A stretch of DNA of 64,000 bases. It comes from Bacteroidota bacterium. Its GTDB lineage: Bacteria; Bacteroidota; Bacteroidia; Cytophagales; Cytophagaceae. The stretch lies in the NCBI GenBank assembly GCA_023458555.1, contig JAEWYS010000004.1, positions 124,001-188,000 of the forward strand, read 5' to 3'. Below, in pieces: positions 17,980 through 26,366 of this stretch (position 1 is the first letter of the stretch; every line of letters starts with the position of its first letter). The position numbers and the translations under genes are program-made. The notes beneath the pieces were generated by a model that worked only from the letters and a program-made list of their open reading frames with translations, searched no databases and had not been told where the DNA came from.

Positions 17980-19123
17980 AAGGCTTACAAACGTAAAAGA
18001 ATACTATTTTGTCCGAAAACTGGAAGAAATAGCCCGCCTCAATAAAGAAGGCAAGAATGTAATCAACTTTGGCATAGGCAGCCCCGACCTTGCCCCCTCT
18101 CCTTCTTCTATCGAAGCTTTAGTAAATACAGCTTCTCATTCAGGCAGTCATGGATATCAGCCATACAGAGGAATACCAGAGCTCAGGGAAAAAATTGCCG
18201 AATGGTATAAAAAAGCTTACGATGTCGATTTAAACCCGGCAACAGAAATACTGCCCCTCATGGGATCCAAAGAAGGGATTCTTCACATTTCCATGGCATT
18301 TCTGAATCCGGGAGACGAGGTTCTTACTCCTAATCCCGGCTACCCCAGCTATACTTCTCTTTCGACACTGATCGGAGCCAAGGTCAGATACTATGATCTG
18401 ACAGAAGCTCAAGACTGGTATCCTGATTTTGATGCGCTTGACAAGGAAGATCTGAGTAAGGTCAAAATTATGTGGTTAAATTACCCACATATGCCGACCG
18501 GCACCGAAGTGAAGCGAAGTGTTCTTGAAAGAGCCGTGAGTTTTGCCCGCAAAAACAATATCCTTCTGTGCTATGATAACCCATATAGCCTGGTTTTGAA
18601 TGAGAATCCGCCTTTAAGCATACTCTCAGTGGAAGGGGCCAAAGACGTTGCAATTGAACTCAACTCTCTCAGTAAATCTCATAATATGGCTGGCTGGCGC
18701 ATCGGTATGATGCTGGGCGGAGAAACATACCTCAATGCTGCTCTAACAATCAAAAGCAACATTGATTCAGGAATGTTCCTCGGGCTTCAGAAAGCTGCCA
18801 TCAAGGCGCTGGATAACTCTGACCAATGGCATATAGAACGTAACAAAATATATGCTGAGCGCAGGGAATGGGTATATAAAATTTTAGATCTTCTGGGCTT
18901 TTCATATAGCGCTGATCAGGTCGGGATGTTTGTATGGGCCAAACCCAAAGATCCCAAGGCAATTTCGGATATACCTGCTTTGGTCGATAGTATTCTCCAT
19001 ACGAAGTATGTCTTTTTTACACCAGGAATGATCTTCGGTAGCAACGGAGAAGGGTATTTGCGTCTGTCTCTTTGTGTACCTCTTGAGAAAATCAAAGAAG
19101 CGTATGCACGTCTGAATTCCTGA
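17960..19123 (+). CDS. PLP-dependent class I/II aminotransferase
   Basis: A 387-residue fold-type I aminotransferase. Visible blocks: 'INFGIGSPDLAPSPS', 'YQPYRGIPELREKIA', 'NPGYPSY', 'YPHMPTGTEV', and the PLP-lysine region 'LNSLSKSHNMAGWRIGM' with the lysine after Ser-Leu-Ser. Overlap with pheA indicates one operon, so the natural reaction is probably transamination of phenylpyruvate or hydroxyphenylpyruvate to Phe or Tyr. By sequence it also resembles LL-diaminopimelate aminotransferases and general aspartate aminotransferases, so the specificity is not settled. The ATG at 17960 lies inside pheA and is the only good start before the conserved N-terminus. Confidence 0.88.
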   Translation: MIIAKAERLTNVKEYYFVRKLEEIARLNKEGKNVINFGIGSPDLAPSPSSIEALVNTASHSGSHGYQPYRGIPELREKIAEWYKKAYDVDLNPATEILPLMGSKEGILHISMAFLNPGDEVLTPNPGYPSYTSLSTLIGAKVRYYDLTEAQDWYPDFDALDKEDLSKVKIMWLNYPHMPTGTEVKRSVLERAVSFARKNNILLCYDNPYSLVLNENPPLSILSVEGAKDVAIELNSLSKSHNMAGWRIGMMLGGETYLNAALTIKSNIDSGMFLGLQKAAIKALDNSDQWHIERNKIYAERREWVYKILDLLGFSYSADQVGMFVWAKPKDPKAISDIPALVDSILHTKYVFFTPGMIFGSNGEGYLRLSLCVPLEKIKEAYARLNS

Positions 19124-19132
19124 CCATTATTG

Positions 19133-19183
19133 ATGTCGGATAGAATGCTGCAAGGCAACCCTATTATCTGTTCTATCCGACAT
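19133..19183 (+). terminator. Long inverted repeat after the aminotransferase gene
   Basis: ATGTCGGATAGAA (19133-19145) and TTCTATCCGACAT (19171-19183) form a perfect 13-base stem around a 25-base loop just after the stop codon. There is no T run, so it may act as a 3'-end stabiliser rather than a classic terminator. Confidence 0.5.
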
Positions 19184-19325
19184 TAATATCTTGTCCTCTC
19201 CCCACTTTGAAGCCTCTGCCGGCCATTTCATCCTGTTTATTCAAATTATACCTTCCCAAAGATTGGCAAGGAACTATATCTTCTCTTTTTTGATTGAGAA
19301 AATAAATTCACCTATTAAAAACACA

Positions 19326-19610
19326 ATGCAACAATCAACATTAAGCCCTGAAAAATTTTTCTATAGTAACGATGGGAAAATTTTTGCTTCAATTGAAGAG
19401 CTGTTTATTGGTTTGAAGGATATGACGGAAGACACTTTCTCTTATCACTTAAACGCAGAAAAGAATGATTTCTACAATTGGTTTACTCATGTATTTCATG
19501 CGTCAGATATCGCCAACTCTGTAAAAAAAGTAAAAACGAAAAGTGGATTTCTGAAAAAACTGAAAGATTATTTCCCTAATAACCAGATTACGAATAAAAA
19601 AATGCTCTGA
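19326..19610 (+). CDS. Small DUF5752-like protein
   Basis: A 94-residue protein starting at the ATG at 19326. The upstream in-frame extension to 19191 is compositionally unlike coding sequence. The pattern 'FYSNDGKIFASIEELFIGLKDM', then 'TFSYHLNAEKNDFYNWF', fits what I recall of the DUF5752 domain (a helical domain found alone or appended to sugar-related enzymes). Function is unknown. The stop codon lies inside the terminator stem. The neighbouring gene on the right is a sugar transporter, but it is convergent, so no operon link exists. Confidence 0.7.
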   Translation: MQQSTLSPEKFFYSNDGKIFASIEELFIGLKDMTEDTFSYHLNAEKNDFYNWFTHVFHASDIANSVKKVKTKSGFLKKLKDYFPNNQITNKKML

Positions 19611-19632
19611 TAAAATCAGAGCATTTTTTTAT
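19601..19632. terminator. Bidirectional terminator
   Basis: A perfect 11-base stem AATGCTCTGAT / ATCAGAGCATT with a 3-base AAA loop, followed by a T run (and preceded by an A run). It serves the DUF5752-like gene and probably also the convergent MFS gene. Confidence 0.9.
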
Positions 19633-19655
19633 TCTTTTTTTAAGATGATCTCTCA

Positions 19656-21464
19656 TTAATGAGCTGCAGCCGGCTCGGTAGCAGGACTGCTTGAAGGAGT
19701 CAGATCATTATCGCCTTTTTGGCCATCCACATTTCTGGGCTTAGAACCAACTAGCCCATAAAACAGTATGTATGCATAACATACAATCGGAATAAGAAAA
19801 CTGATCTGAATATTTACAAGATCAGCAACCAGTCCCTGTATAGGCGGCACAATTCCTCCCCCAACGATAGCCATTACCAGCAAAGAGGATCCCTGACTTG
19901 TATCTTTTCCAAGACCTTTAATTGCCAGAGAAAATATAGTAGGGAACATGATTGAATTGAACAATCCGATTGACAATACACTCCACATCGCAAACGTGCC
20001 ACTTGCGAAAACGGCTATTGCAAGGAGTAATACCACAATACCTGCAAAAAGGCCTAATGTACGACCGGGACTAAAGGCTCCCAGGAAGAATGCTCCGATA
20101 TTAATAAGAGCCATCAGGCAAAATATACCGGCTTCCCAGAATGTCAGTTTATCAAAGGAGAAAGATACTTTTTCAAATGCACTTAGCGCAACCTCATTAT
20201 TTTTCAGATTGGCATATACCTGAAAATCTTTCATTTCCTGATTGGAAGCAGGGTTAGCAAACAATGTCAGCTGCTTTTTCCCATCCGGAGTATTAGCAAG
20301 CTCAAAGGATGAGAAGCTTCCGGAGACAATATCTGCAACGTGTTCTTTAGCCTTGGGCTCAGGTATCTGAGTACCCGGATTGTAGATAACACGACCATCC
20401 ATTACGATGGAAAGACTGTCTGAGTGCGCCCCGACTACTTTTTCCTGCTTTTGTCCGACTACGCTATTTACTATATAAGATTTGTTTACAAGAAACACTC
20501 CCAGTATGAAAGAGAAAGCAAGAATAACTGCGATATTCGTTAATTTGGAAAATTCAAACTTCCGGCCGGTAAGGAATATGGAACCGTAGAATCGGCCGAT
20601 CATTGCACCACCCCAGAATATAGCAAGGAAAGAGTCCGCGGATTCCTTTGGCATATGACAAACGTCTTCCAGATAGGTAATCAGGTTACTTCCTACAGCA
20701 ACTTCTCCGCCTACGTAGGCAAATATACAAATCACACCCAGCACAAGGTGTGGATATGCAAGAGCCCCTTTTCCTTTTTGTTCCTTTTTTTCTGTGCTTT
20801 CTTCCGCTCCTCCGGCAATTTTAGGTAAAGGCGAGAAAAGAATTAATACGCCAAGAATAATCAGAGCAATGGTCAAGCCTACATAAGGCCCCTGAACAGC
20901 ATCAGAGCTTCTTGCTCCGAATATCAGTAGTCCCCCGACTACAGGCGCAACCGTAGTTCCAAGCGCATTAAATGCCTGGGTCATATTTAATCGGGATGAT
21001 GCCGACTCCGGCTTTCCCAGAAGTGTTACATAAGGATTGGCCCCCATTTGAAGAATTGTAATTCCTGAAGCAAGAACAAAAAGGGCAAACAGAAAAAACA
21101 CGAATGATCCGCTTTCAGATGCAGGGACAAACAAAATACACCCGATGGCTGCAATGACCAGGCCTGTTATGATCGCATTTTTATATCCGATGCGCTGAAT
21201 AGGGTCAAAAACATATACCGAAAACAGAAAGTAAAGCAGAGAAATAATAAAGTATGCTCCGAAGAAAGCAGACTGTACAAGATTTGCCTGGAGATTACTT
21301 AAGCTGAACTCATCCTTCAAAAATGGTATGAGGATATCGTTTAGGCAGGTAATAAATCCCCACATGAAGAATAATGTGGTTAAGATTACTAAAGGCACTG
21401 TATAGTTCCTGTTTGAATCAGTTGCTGCATTTACCGGACCTGATGATTGTGAAATTCCTGCCAT
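19656..21464 (-). CDS. Sugar MFS transporter (FucP/GluP type) with large soluble insert
   Basis: A 602-residue major facilitator protein of the fucose/glucose/galactose:H+ symporter family. Family blocks include 'LTTLFFMWGFITCLNDIL', 'LQMGANPYVTLLG', 'GGEVAVGSNLITYL' and 'GLFNSIMFPTIFSLAIKGLG'. Typical members have 410-440 residues; this one carries an extra hydrophilic stretch of about 110 residues (about 328-440) after the ninth hydrophobic segment plus added hydrophobic sequence behind it, and a Ser/Pro/Ala-rich cytoplasmic tail. It would import a hexose across the inner membrane. The divergent ROK kinase gene (350 bases away) could phosphorylate the imported sugar. Confidence 0.9.
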   Translation of the reverse strand: MAGISQSSGPVNAATDSNRNYTVPLVILTTLFFMWGFITCLNDILIPFLKDEFSLSNLQANLVQSAFFGAYFIISLLYFLFSVYVFDPIQRIGYKNAIITGLVIAAIGCILFVPASESGSFVFFLFALFVLASGITILQMGANPYVTLLGKPESASSRLNMTQAFNALGTTVAPVVGGLLIFGARSSDAVQGPYVGLTIALIILGVLILFSPLPKIAGGAEESTEKKEQKGKGALAYPHLVLGVICIFAYVGGEVAVGSNLITYLEDVCHMPKESADSFLAIFWGGAMIGRFYGSIFLTGRKFEFSKLTNIAVILAFSFILGVFLVNKSYIVNSVVGQKQEKVVGAHSDSLSIVMDGRVIYNPGTQIPEPKAKEHVADIVSGSFSSFELANTPDGKKQLTLFANPASNQEMKDFQVYANLKNNEVALSAFEKVSFSFDKLTFWEAGIFCLMALINIGAFFLGAFSPGRTLGLFAGIVVLLLAIAVFASGTFAMWSVLSIGLFNSIMFPTIFSLAIKGLGKDTSQGSSLLVMAIVGGGIVPPIQGLVADLVNIQISFLIPIVCYAYILFYGLVGSKPRNVDGQKGDNDLTPSSSPATEPAAAH

Positions 21465-21820
21465 TACTATCAGTTTATAATTATTTTAATCTGAACGGAT
21501 ATCAAAATTAAGATTTTCCTTGGTATTTTTTGACAAGCCGACTATTTTTTTTCAATTTTTTCTTGGTATAATAAAAATCCCCTGTCTAAAATCAGCAACA
21601 GAATACCTGTATGCGCTTTGTCGAAAAAAAATGAGAACCGGTTTCTTCAAAAACAAAAGGCAATACTACAAATTATAGCCGCCAGTGTCAATGATTTTTT
21701 TCGTTTCTTCCAGAAGCTTAACATTAACCGAGAAATACCGGAAATTTTGTTTTTCTTTGGAAATATAAACAACATTCCTTAAGCCAGGTCGTACAACCAT
21801 GGCATCGCACAAGGTTCCGG
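21465..21820. other. Divergent intergenic region between sugar transporter and ROK kinase
   Basis: A 356-base AT-rich region between divergent genes, presumably holding both promoters. I see no strong hairpin, no exact Bacteroidota promoter and no credible small gene in it. Confidence 0.5.
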
Positions 21821-22723
21821 ATGAAAAGAAAAAGAAACGTATTCAGTTTGGGAATTGATCTTGGAGGAACAAAAACTGAAGGCATTGTTCTTGACAAAGA
21901 TCTGAAAGTATTATTCAGAAAACGGATTCCAACCAATAGTGAAAAAGGCTATAAGCATGTTATCAAAGGAATAACAGGATTATATGAAGAGCTTGTGGAG
22001 TTCACAGAAAGCAAGCCTCATACTTTCGGGATCGGTACTCCGGGTTCTATTTCCCGAAAAACCGGTCTCATGAAAAATTCCAATATTTCTTTTACGAATG
22101 GAATGCCTTTTATTCAGGATATTGAAAAGAAATTAAACCGAAAAATCGGGTGGCAGAACAATTCAAACTGTTTCATTCTGGCCGAAGCTAATTTTGGTGC
22201 AGGTAAGGGAAAAAAGAGAGTATTCGGCGCCATAATGGGTACAGGGATCGGCGGGGGAATGATTTTTGACGGCAAACTGATCAACGGACATCAGTCTCTT
22301 GCCGGAGAATGGGGACATTCCATTATAAGCTCCTACGGTCCTCAATGTCATTGTGGAAAAATCGGCTGTATAGAAACATTCATATCAGGCTCAGGTGTAG
22401 AAAACAAATACAAAGAGCTGTTCGGAGAGCAAATCCCTATGACGGAAATCGTAAAACGCTATCGCTTAGGAGATGAGAACGCCCGAATAATAATGTCCGA
22501 ATTTTTTCTTTATTTTGGAAAGTCGGTTTCCAATCTGATAAGCATTCTTGATCCGGAAATAATTATATTGGGCGGTGGCTTGTCCAATATTGATGAACTC
22601 TATACAATCGGATTAAACAAAGTCAAAGACTTTGTTTTTAATGATGAATTCACCACACCGATCGTACGGAGCAAGCTGGGCGATTATGCCGGAGTGCTTG
22701 GAGCCGCGCTTATTGGCATATAA
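21821..22723 (+). CDS. ROK-family sugar kinase
   Basis: A 300-residue ROK protein with ATP-binding motif 'GIDLGGTKTEGIVL', catalytic and sugar-binding region 'GTGIGGGMIFDGKLI' and 'AGEWGHSII', and the zinc motif 'CHCGKIGCIETF' (CxCGxxGCxE). No DNA-binding domain precedes it, so it is a kinase rather than a repressor. Substrate is a hexose or N-acetylhexosamine such as glucose, fructose or GlcNAc; the sequence alone does not decide. It is divergent from the MFS sugar transporter and followed after 11 bases by a lipoprotein gene. Confidence 0.93.
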   Translation: MKRKRNVFSLGIDLGGTKTEGIVLDKDLKVLFRKRIPTNSEKGYKHVIKGITGLYEELVEFTESKPHTFGIGTPGSISRKTGLMKNSNISFTNGMPFIQDIEKKLNRKIGWQNNSNCFILAEANFGAGKGKKRVFGAIMGTGIGGGMIFDGKLINGHQSLAGEWGHSIISSYGPQCHCGKIGCIETFISGSGVENKYKELFGEQIPMTEIVKRYRLGDENARIIMSEFFLYFGKSVSNLISILDPEIIILGGGLSNIDELYTIGLNKVKDFVFNDEFTTPIVRSKLGDYAGVLGAALIGI

Positions 22724-22734
22724 TGCAAAATTAA

Positions 22735-23313
22735 ATGAAGTACTTTCTGTTTCTTAGTCTGTTGTCTTCCATTCTTGTAAGCTGCAAAAATTTTCAGCAG
22801 ACACAACTCGATCCGCACGCTCCTGCAAGTCAGGGGCTTATTCTGGGTAGTATTCCTGCCAGTAACCCTTTATTGCTGAATGAAGGAGGTATAATTGATC
22901 ACTTCAATAATGACAGGCATGACTGGAGTAAAGAGGGAGACTCTCTTAAAATGCTCACAATGCACGGCTGCCTTGTTCTTCATATGGATTCGGCCCGGGG
23001 CCGGAATTTTGTCTATCGCAGATTTAACCCCATGAATTTCAGAAAGGTTTCTGCGCTAAGTATCCGATTCAAAAATCTTCCAGCTGTCAATCCTCCCATA
23101 CTCAGTATTCTTCTGCTGGATGAAGAAAAAAACTTCTGCGTATTACAAACTGCATTTCCCTCTGAAGAAACCTGGATTTATCCTCTCAATCAGCACGAGC
23201 TTTCCCGCTACGCAGCCATTGAAAGAATTACGGAGATCCGTATTGTTCCCGGCTCTCTTAATCAGCCATATACCGGCACACTTTATATCGACGAGATAAA
23301 AGGTATAGAATAA
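22735..23313 (+). CDS. Predicted lipoprotein of unknown function
   Basis: A 192-residue protein with a lipoprotein signal: hydrophobic residues 3-15 followed by Leu-Val-Ser-Cys, with the lipidated cysteine at position 17. The mature part has strand-rich sequence: 'HGCLVLHMDSARGRNFVYRRF', then 'SALSIRFKNL' and a closing 'TGTLYIDEIKGIE'. The ending resembles the last strand of jelly-roll carbohydrate-binding or CIA30-like domains ('yiDdi.l'), so a sugar-binding role next to the ROK kinase is possible but not shown. It starts 11 bases after the kinase gene and is probably cotranscribed with it. Confidence 0.7.
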   Translation: MKYFLFLSLLSSILVSCKNFQQTQLDPHAPASQGLILGSIPASNPLLLNEGGIIDHFNNDRHDWSKEGDSLKMLTMHGCLVLHMDSARGRNFVYRRFNPMNFRKVSALSIRFKNLPAVNPPILSILLLDEEKNFCVLQTAFPSEETWIYPLNQHELSRYAAIERITEIRIVPGSLNQPYTGTLYIDEIKGIE

Positions 23314-23326
23314 GCTGTTTTTATTA

Positions 23327-23334
23327 TAACTTTG
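23327..23334 (+). promoter_or_regulatory. TAnnTTTG -7 element before hemE
   Basis: TAACTTTG matches the Bacteroidota -7 consensus and ends 4 bases before the hemE ATG, which suggests a separate, nearly leaderless hemE transcript. Confidence 0.4.
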
Positions 23335-23338
23335 CTCC

Positions 23339-24376
23339 ATGAACTTAAAAAATGATCTGATTCTTCGTGCAGCCAGAGGTGAAAAAATCGAACGCACACC
23401 TGTTTGGCTTATGCGTCAGGCCGGCCGTATATTACCTGAGTACCGGGCCGTCAGAGAACGTTTGAGCGGTTTCAAGGAGCTTGCCACAACTCCGGAACTA
23501 GCGGCAGAGGTAACTATACAGCCGGTCGATATTCTGGATGTAGATGCCGCAATTATTTTCAGCGATATCCTTGTGGTTCCGGAAGCAATGGGTTTATGCT
23601 ATGAAATGCAGGAAAGCCGAGGTCCCATTTTTCCAAAGACTATACAAGACCCAAAAGACATAGACTCTCTTCTTGTTCAGGAAGCACCTGATGCGCTATC
23701 CTATGTATATGATGCAATCAAAATTACCAAAAAGGAATTGAACCACAGAGTACCGCTAATCGGCTTTGCCGGAGCCCCTTGGACTATTCTTGCTTATATG
23801 GTTGAAGGCTCCGGAAGTAAGACATTTGCCAGGGCCCGCAAGTTTCTTTACCTTGAAAGTGCTGCAGCTCATCAGCTATTGGATAAAATCACCACTGTAA
23901 CTATCTCCTATCTGAAAAAGCAGGTTGCAGCCGGAGCAGATATGCTTCAAATTTTTGATTCCTGGGCTGGCATATTGCCACCAGACCAGTATGAAGAGTT
24001 CTCCCTGGCCTATATCAGCAGAATCTGTGATGCCATACCGGAGGTTCCTGTTACTGTCTTCGCAAAAGGAGCTTTCTTTGCCCGGGAATCAATGGCCAAG
24101 CTTAGCTGCCAAACCATAGGCCTGGACTGGAATATGGATATAAAAGAATCCAGACTGCTTATTGGTACTGAAAAGACCCTTCAGGGCAATCTGGACCCTT
24201 GTGTTTTGTATGGCTCCTTTGACAATATCCGCCAGCACACAACCAATATGCTCAATGCATTTGGTACTGAAAAGCACATAGCCAATCTGGGCCATGGCGT
24301 ATATCCCGACACGGATAAAGATAAAGTTCGCTGTTTTGTTGATACTGTAAAAGCACATCGCTTTAGCCTACACTAA
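23339..24376 (+). CDS. hemE: Uroporphyrinogen decarboxylase
   Basis: A 345-residue enzyme that converts uroporphyrinogen III to coproporphyrinogen III in haem synthesis. The N-terminal signature 'TPVWLMRQAGRILPEYR' is diagnostic, and 'GFAGAPWTILAYMVEG', 'DSWAGILPP' and 'NLGHGVYPDTD' are the other conserved blocks. Length matches the family. It lies 25 bases after a lipoprotein gene and its last 14 bases overlap the 3' end of a convergent response regulator gene. Confidence 0.97.
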   Translation: MNLKNDLILRAARGEKIERTPVWLMRQAGRILPEYRAVRERLSGFKELATTPELAAEVTIQPVDILDVDAAIIFSDILVVPEAMGLCYEMQESRGPIFPKTIQDPKDIDSLLVQEAPDALSYVYDAIKITKKELNHRVPLIGFAGAPWTILAYMVEGSGSKTFARARKFLYLESAAAHQLLDKITTVTISYLKKQVAAGADMLQIFDSWAGILPPDQYEEFSLAYISRICDAIPEVPVTVFAKGAFFARESMAKLSCQTIGLDWNMDIKESRLLIGTEKTLQGNLDPCVLYGSFDNIRQHTTNMLNAFGTEKHIANLGHGVYPDTDKDKVRCFVDTVKAHRFSLH

Positions 24377-24806
24377 CCTGTTCGAAGTAATAATCCATAA
24401 CTTCCTTCAGCTTACTTTCAGTAAGTGGTTTATTAATATATCCCGAAACGCCTGAATCATCCAGGCGTTTGGTATCTTTCGGATTGGCTGATGTTGTAAG
24501 CATAACAATAATTACACTTTCTTTATCATACAATTCCAGCCGTTTAAAAGCATCCAGAAATTCAAAACCATCCATAACCGGCATATTGATATCCAGAAAT
24601 ATCAGTTCAGGGCTTTTTTTCCGCTCATTGATTTGTCTCATGGCAAGATAATCAAGTGCTTCTTTTCCATTAAGAACAATCCTTATCTCATCGGTAATAT
24701 TGGTTTTACGGATCAGGCGTTCATTAATAAAATTGTTGATGTTATCATCATCAATCAATAAAACACAGTTCAGTTTCTTTGAGCAGAAGTCCATATTCTT
24801 ATACAT
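24363..24806 (-). CDS. Stand-alone response regulator receiver protein
   Basis: A 147-residue single receiver domain without an output domain. 'VLLIDDDNINNF' gives the acidic pocket, 'ELIFLDINMPVMDGFEFLD' the phospho-accepting aspartate, then 'VIMLTTSA' with the switch Thr and 'GYINKPLT' with the conserved Lys. This CheY-like type in Bacteroidota usually relays signals between hybrid kinases or acts by protein contact. No histidine kinase is encoded nearby. The gene is convergent with hemE and overlaps it by 14 bases. Start at the first Met; an internal Met at residue 5 is equally possible. Confidence 0.92.
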   Translation of the reverse strand: MYKNMDFCSKKLNCVLLIDDDNINNFINERLIRKTNITDEIRIVLNGKEALDYLAMRQINERKKSPELIFLDINMPVMDGFEFLDAFKRLELYDKESVIIVMLTTSANPKDTKRLDDSGVSGYINKPLTESKLKEVMDYYFEQVSVG

Positions 24807-25223
24807 TAAAAAATTTCACAATCGGGTTATTAAACTATACGCCGGCCAAACGTTGAGACTAAGTTATGTAGAAAAGAAAATAAAAGGATAAATATTACAC
24901 CTATATTTCTCAACATAAAATACCTAGTTATTGACATTTTATATGTGGATAACTTTTTAAAACACTTTAAAACAGCACTAAAACACAATATGGATAAATA
25001 AAATAACTCTCAAAAAATGATAATTTAATACAAAGAAAACACATACGTTACTCCAGCCAATAGCCTTGTTTCTTTGATAAAATTTAGACTAATTACAAAT
25101 AGGTCACATTCAGACAATCAGACATAATCCATAATTTATAAAAACCATTTTTCTCTCTTTTCCCGTCTCACAATTGCTCAGGCTATTTCAGATTTCCCCA
25201 TTTCCTTTTAACTTTACCAACAG
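24807..25223. other. 417-base AT-rich intergenic region before nuoH
   Basis: Separates the leftward response regulator from the rightward nuo genes. It contains one perfect DnaA-box-like TGTGGATAA (24944-24952) but no cluster of boxes, so I do not call an origin. A near-match to the -7 element (TAACTTTA, 25209-25216) lies 7 bases before the nuoH start. Nothing else is evident. Confidence 0.5.
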
Positions 25224-26327
25224 ATGATAGCATTACCCGTTTTTCTAGGCCTAATCCCCATATTTGCACTGGCAGCTGTATATGCAGAAAGAAAGGTTTC
25301 GGCATTTGTGCAGGACCGGCTGGGACCTGATGAGACGGGGCGCTTTGGCCTGCTGCAAACGGTTGCGGATATACTAAAGCTGTTATTAAAAGAAGATATC
25401 ATACCCGCTGCATCAAATAAAAAGCTTTTTTCACTTGCACCGGTTGTGATATTCACTGCTGTATTTGCCGGGTTTTCAACTATTCCCCTGCACTCTTCCC
25501 TTATAGGCTCTAATATAGAATCAGGTGTTTTTTTCCTGTTAGCGATTATTTCTCTTGATGTCATCGGTCTTATTATGGCAGGCTGGGGATCGAACAACAA
25601 ATTCAGCCTGTATGGCTCGATGCGGTCGGTAGCACAAATTATATCTTATGAAATTCCGCTTACGATGAGCATACTGGCTGTTGCCATGATAAGCCAGACG
25701 CTTAATCTTCAGGAAATAAGTTTTCAGCAAGGTATCTTTATCAATCAGTATCAGGGCCTGGAAAATGATACCAATTACCTGTTCGGATTAAAGTTCCTGG
25801 GTATCGATATCACCGCATCAGGCGGATTTCTCAGTTGGAATATTATACGGATGCCATTTTTAAGCATCGCCTTTGTCATTTTCTTTATTGCCTCACTTGC
25901 AGAATGCAACAGAGCCCCTTTTGATATACCGGAAGCAGAATCTGAACTGGTGGCCGGTTATCATACCGAATACAGCGGTTTCAAGTTTGCAGTGCTGTTT
26001 CTTTCCGAATATGGGATGATGCTTTTGGTTTCGTTTCTCGGAAGCATTCTGTTTCTCGGAAGCTGGAACAGTCCTTTTCCCAATATAGGTACAATCAGGC
26101 TGGCTGACTGGACAAGCGGAGTACCGGGAGAAGTAAGCGGAATGCTCTGGGGTTTTTTTTGGTTACTTACCAAAAGTCTGTTTCTCGTGTTTCTCCAAAT
26201 GATGGTACGCTGGACTTATCCCAGATTGCGGGTAGACCAGCTGATGTATCTGTGCTGGAAAGTGCTCACTCCTGCTTCATTAGCTATTGTCATGCTGGCA
26301 GGTATATGGCGCTTGTTAATGATCTAG
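25224..26327 (+). CDS. nuoH: NADH-quinone oxidoreductase subunit H
   Basis: A 367-residue membrane subunit of complex I that joins the proton-pumping arm to the peripheral arm and lines the quinone channel. 'AVYAERKVSAFVQDRLGPDETG' and 'AECNRAPFDIPEAESELVAGYHTEYSG' are the two conserved subunit-1 signatures. About eight hydrophobic segments are visible. A loop around residues 165-210 is somewhat longer than in E. coli. It is the first gene of a nuoHIJKLMN operon; nuoA-G are not in this window, so the complex I genes are split or begin elsewhere. Confidence 0.97.
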   Translation: MIALPVFLGLIPIFALAAVYAERKVSAFVQDRLGPDETGRFGLLQTVADILKLLLKEDIIPAASNKKLFSLAPVVIFTAVFAGFSTIPLHSSLIGSNIESGVFFLLAIISLDVIGLIMAGWGSNNKFSLYGSMRSVAQIISYEIPLTMSILAVAMISQTLNLQEISFQQGIFINQYQGLENDTNYLFGLKFLGIDITASGGFLSWNIIRMPFLSIAFVIFFIASLAECNRAPFDIPEAESELVAGYHTEYSGFKFAVLFLSEYGMMLLVSFLGSILFLGSWNSPFPNIGTIRLADWTSGVPGEVSGMLWGFFWLLTKSLFLVFLQMMVRWTYPRLRVDQLMYLCWKVLTPASLAIVMLAGIWRLLMI

Positions 26328-26366
26328 ATAACGTTTATTAAAATCAACGGATTATCTAAAAACGAT

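Noticed and set aside
24944..24952. Perfect DnaA-box-like TGTGGATAA as part of a replication origin
   Set aside because: Only one exact box is present, with no cluster, no nearby dnaA and no dnaN, so an origin is not supported.
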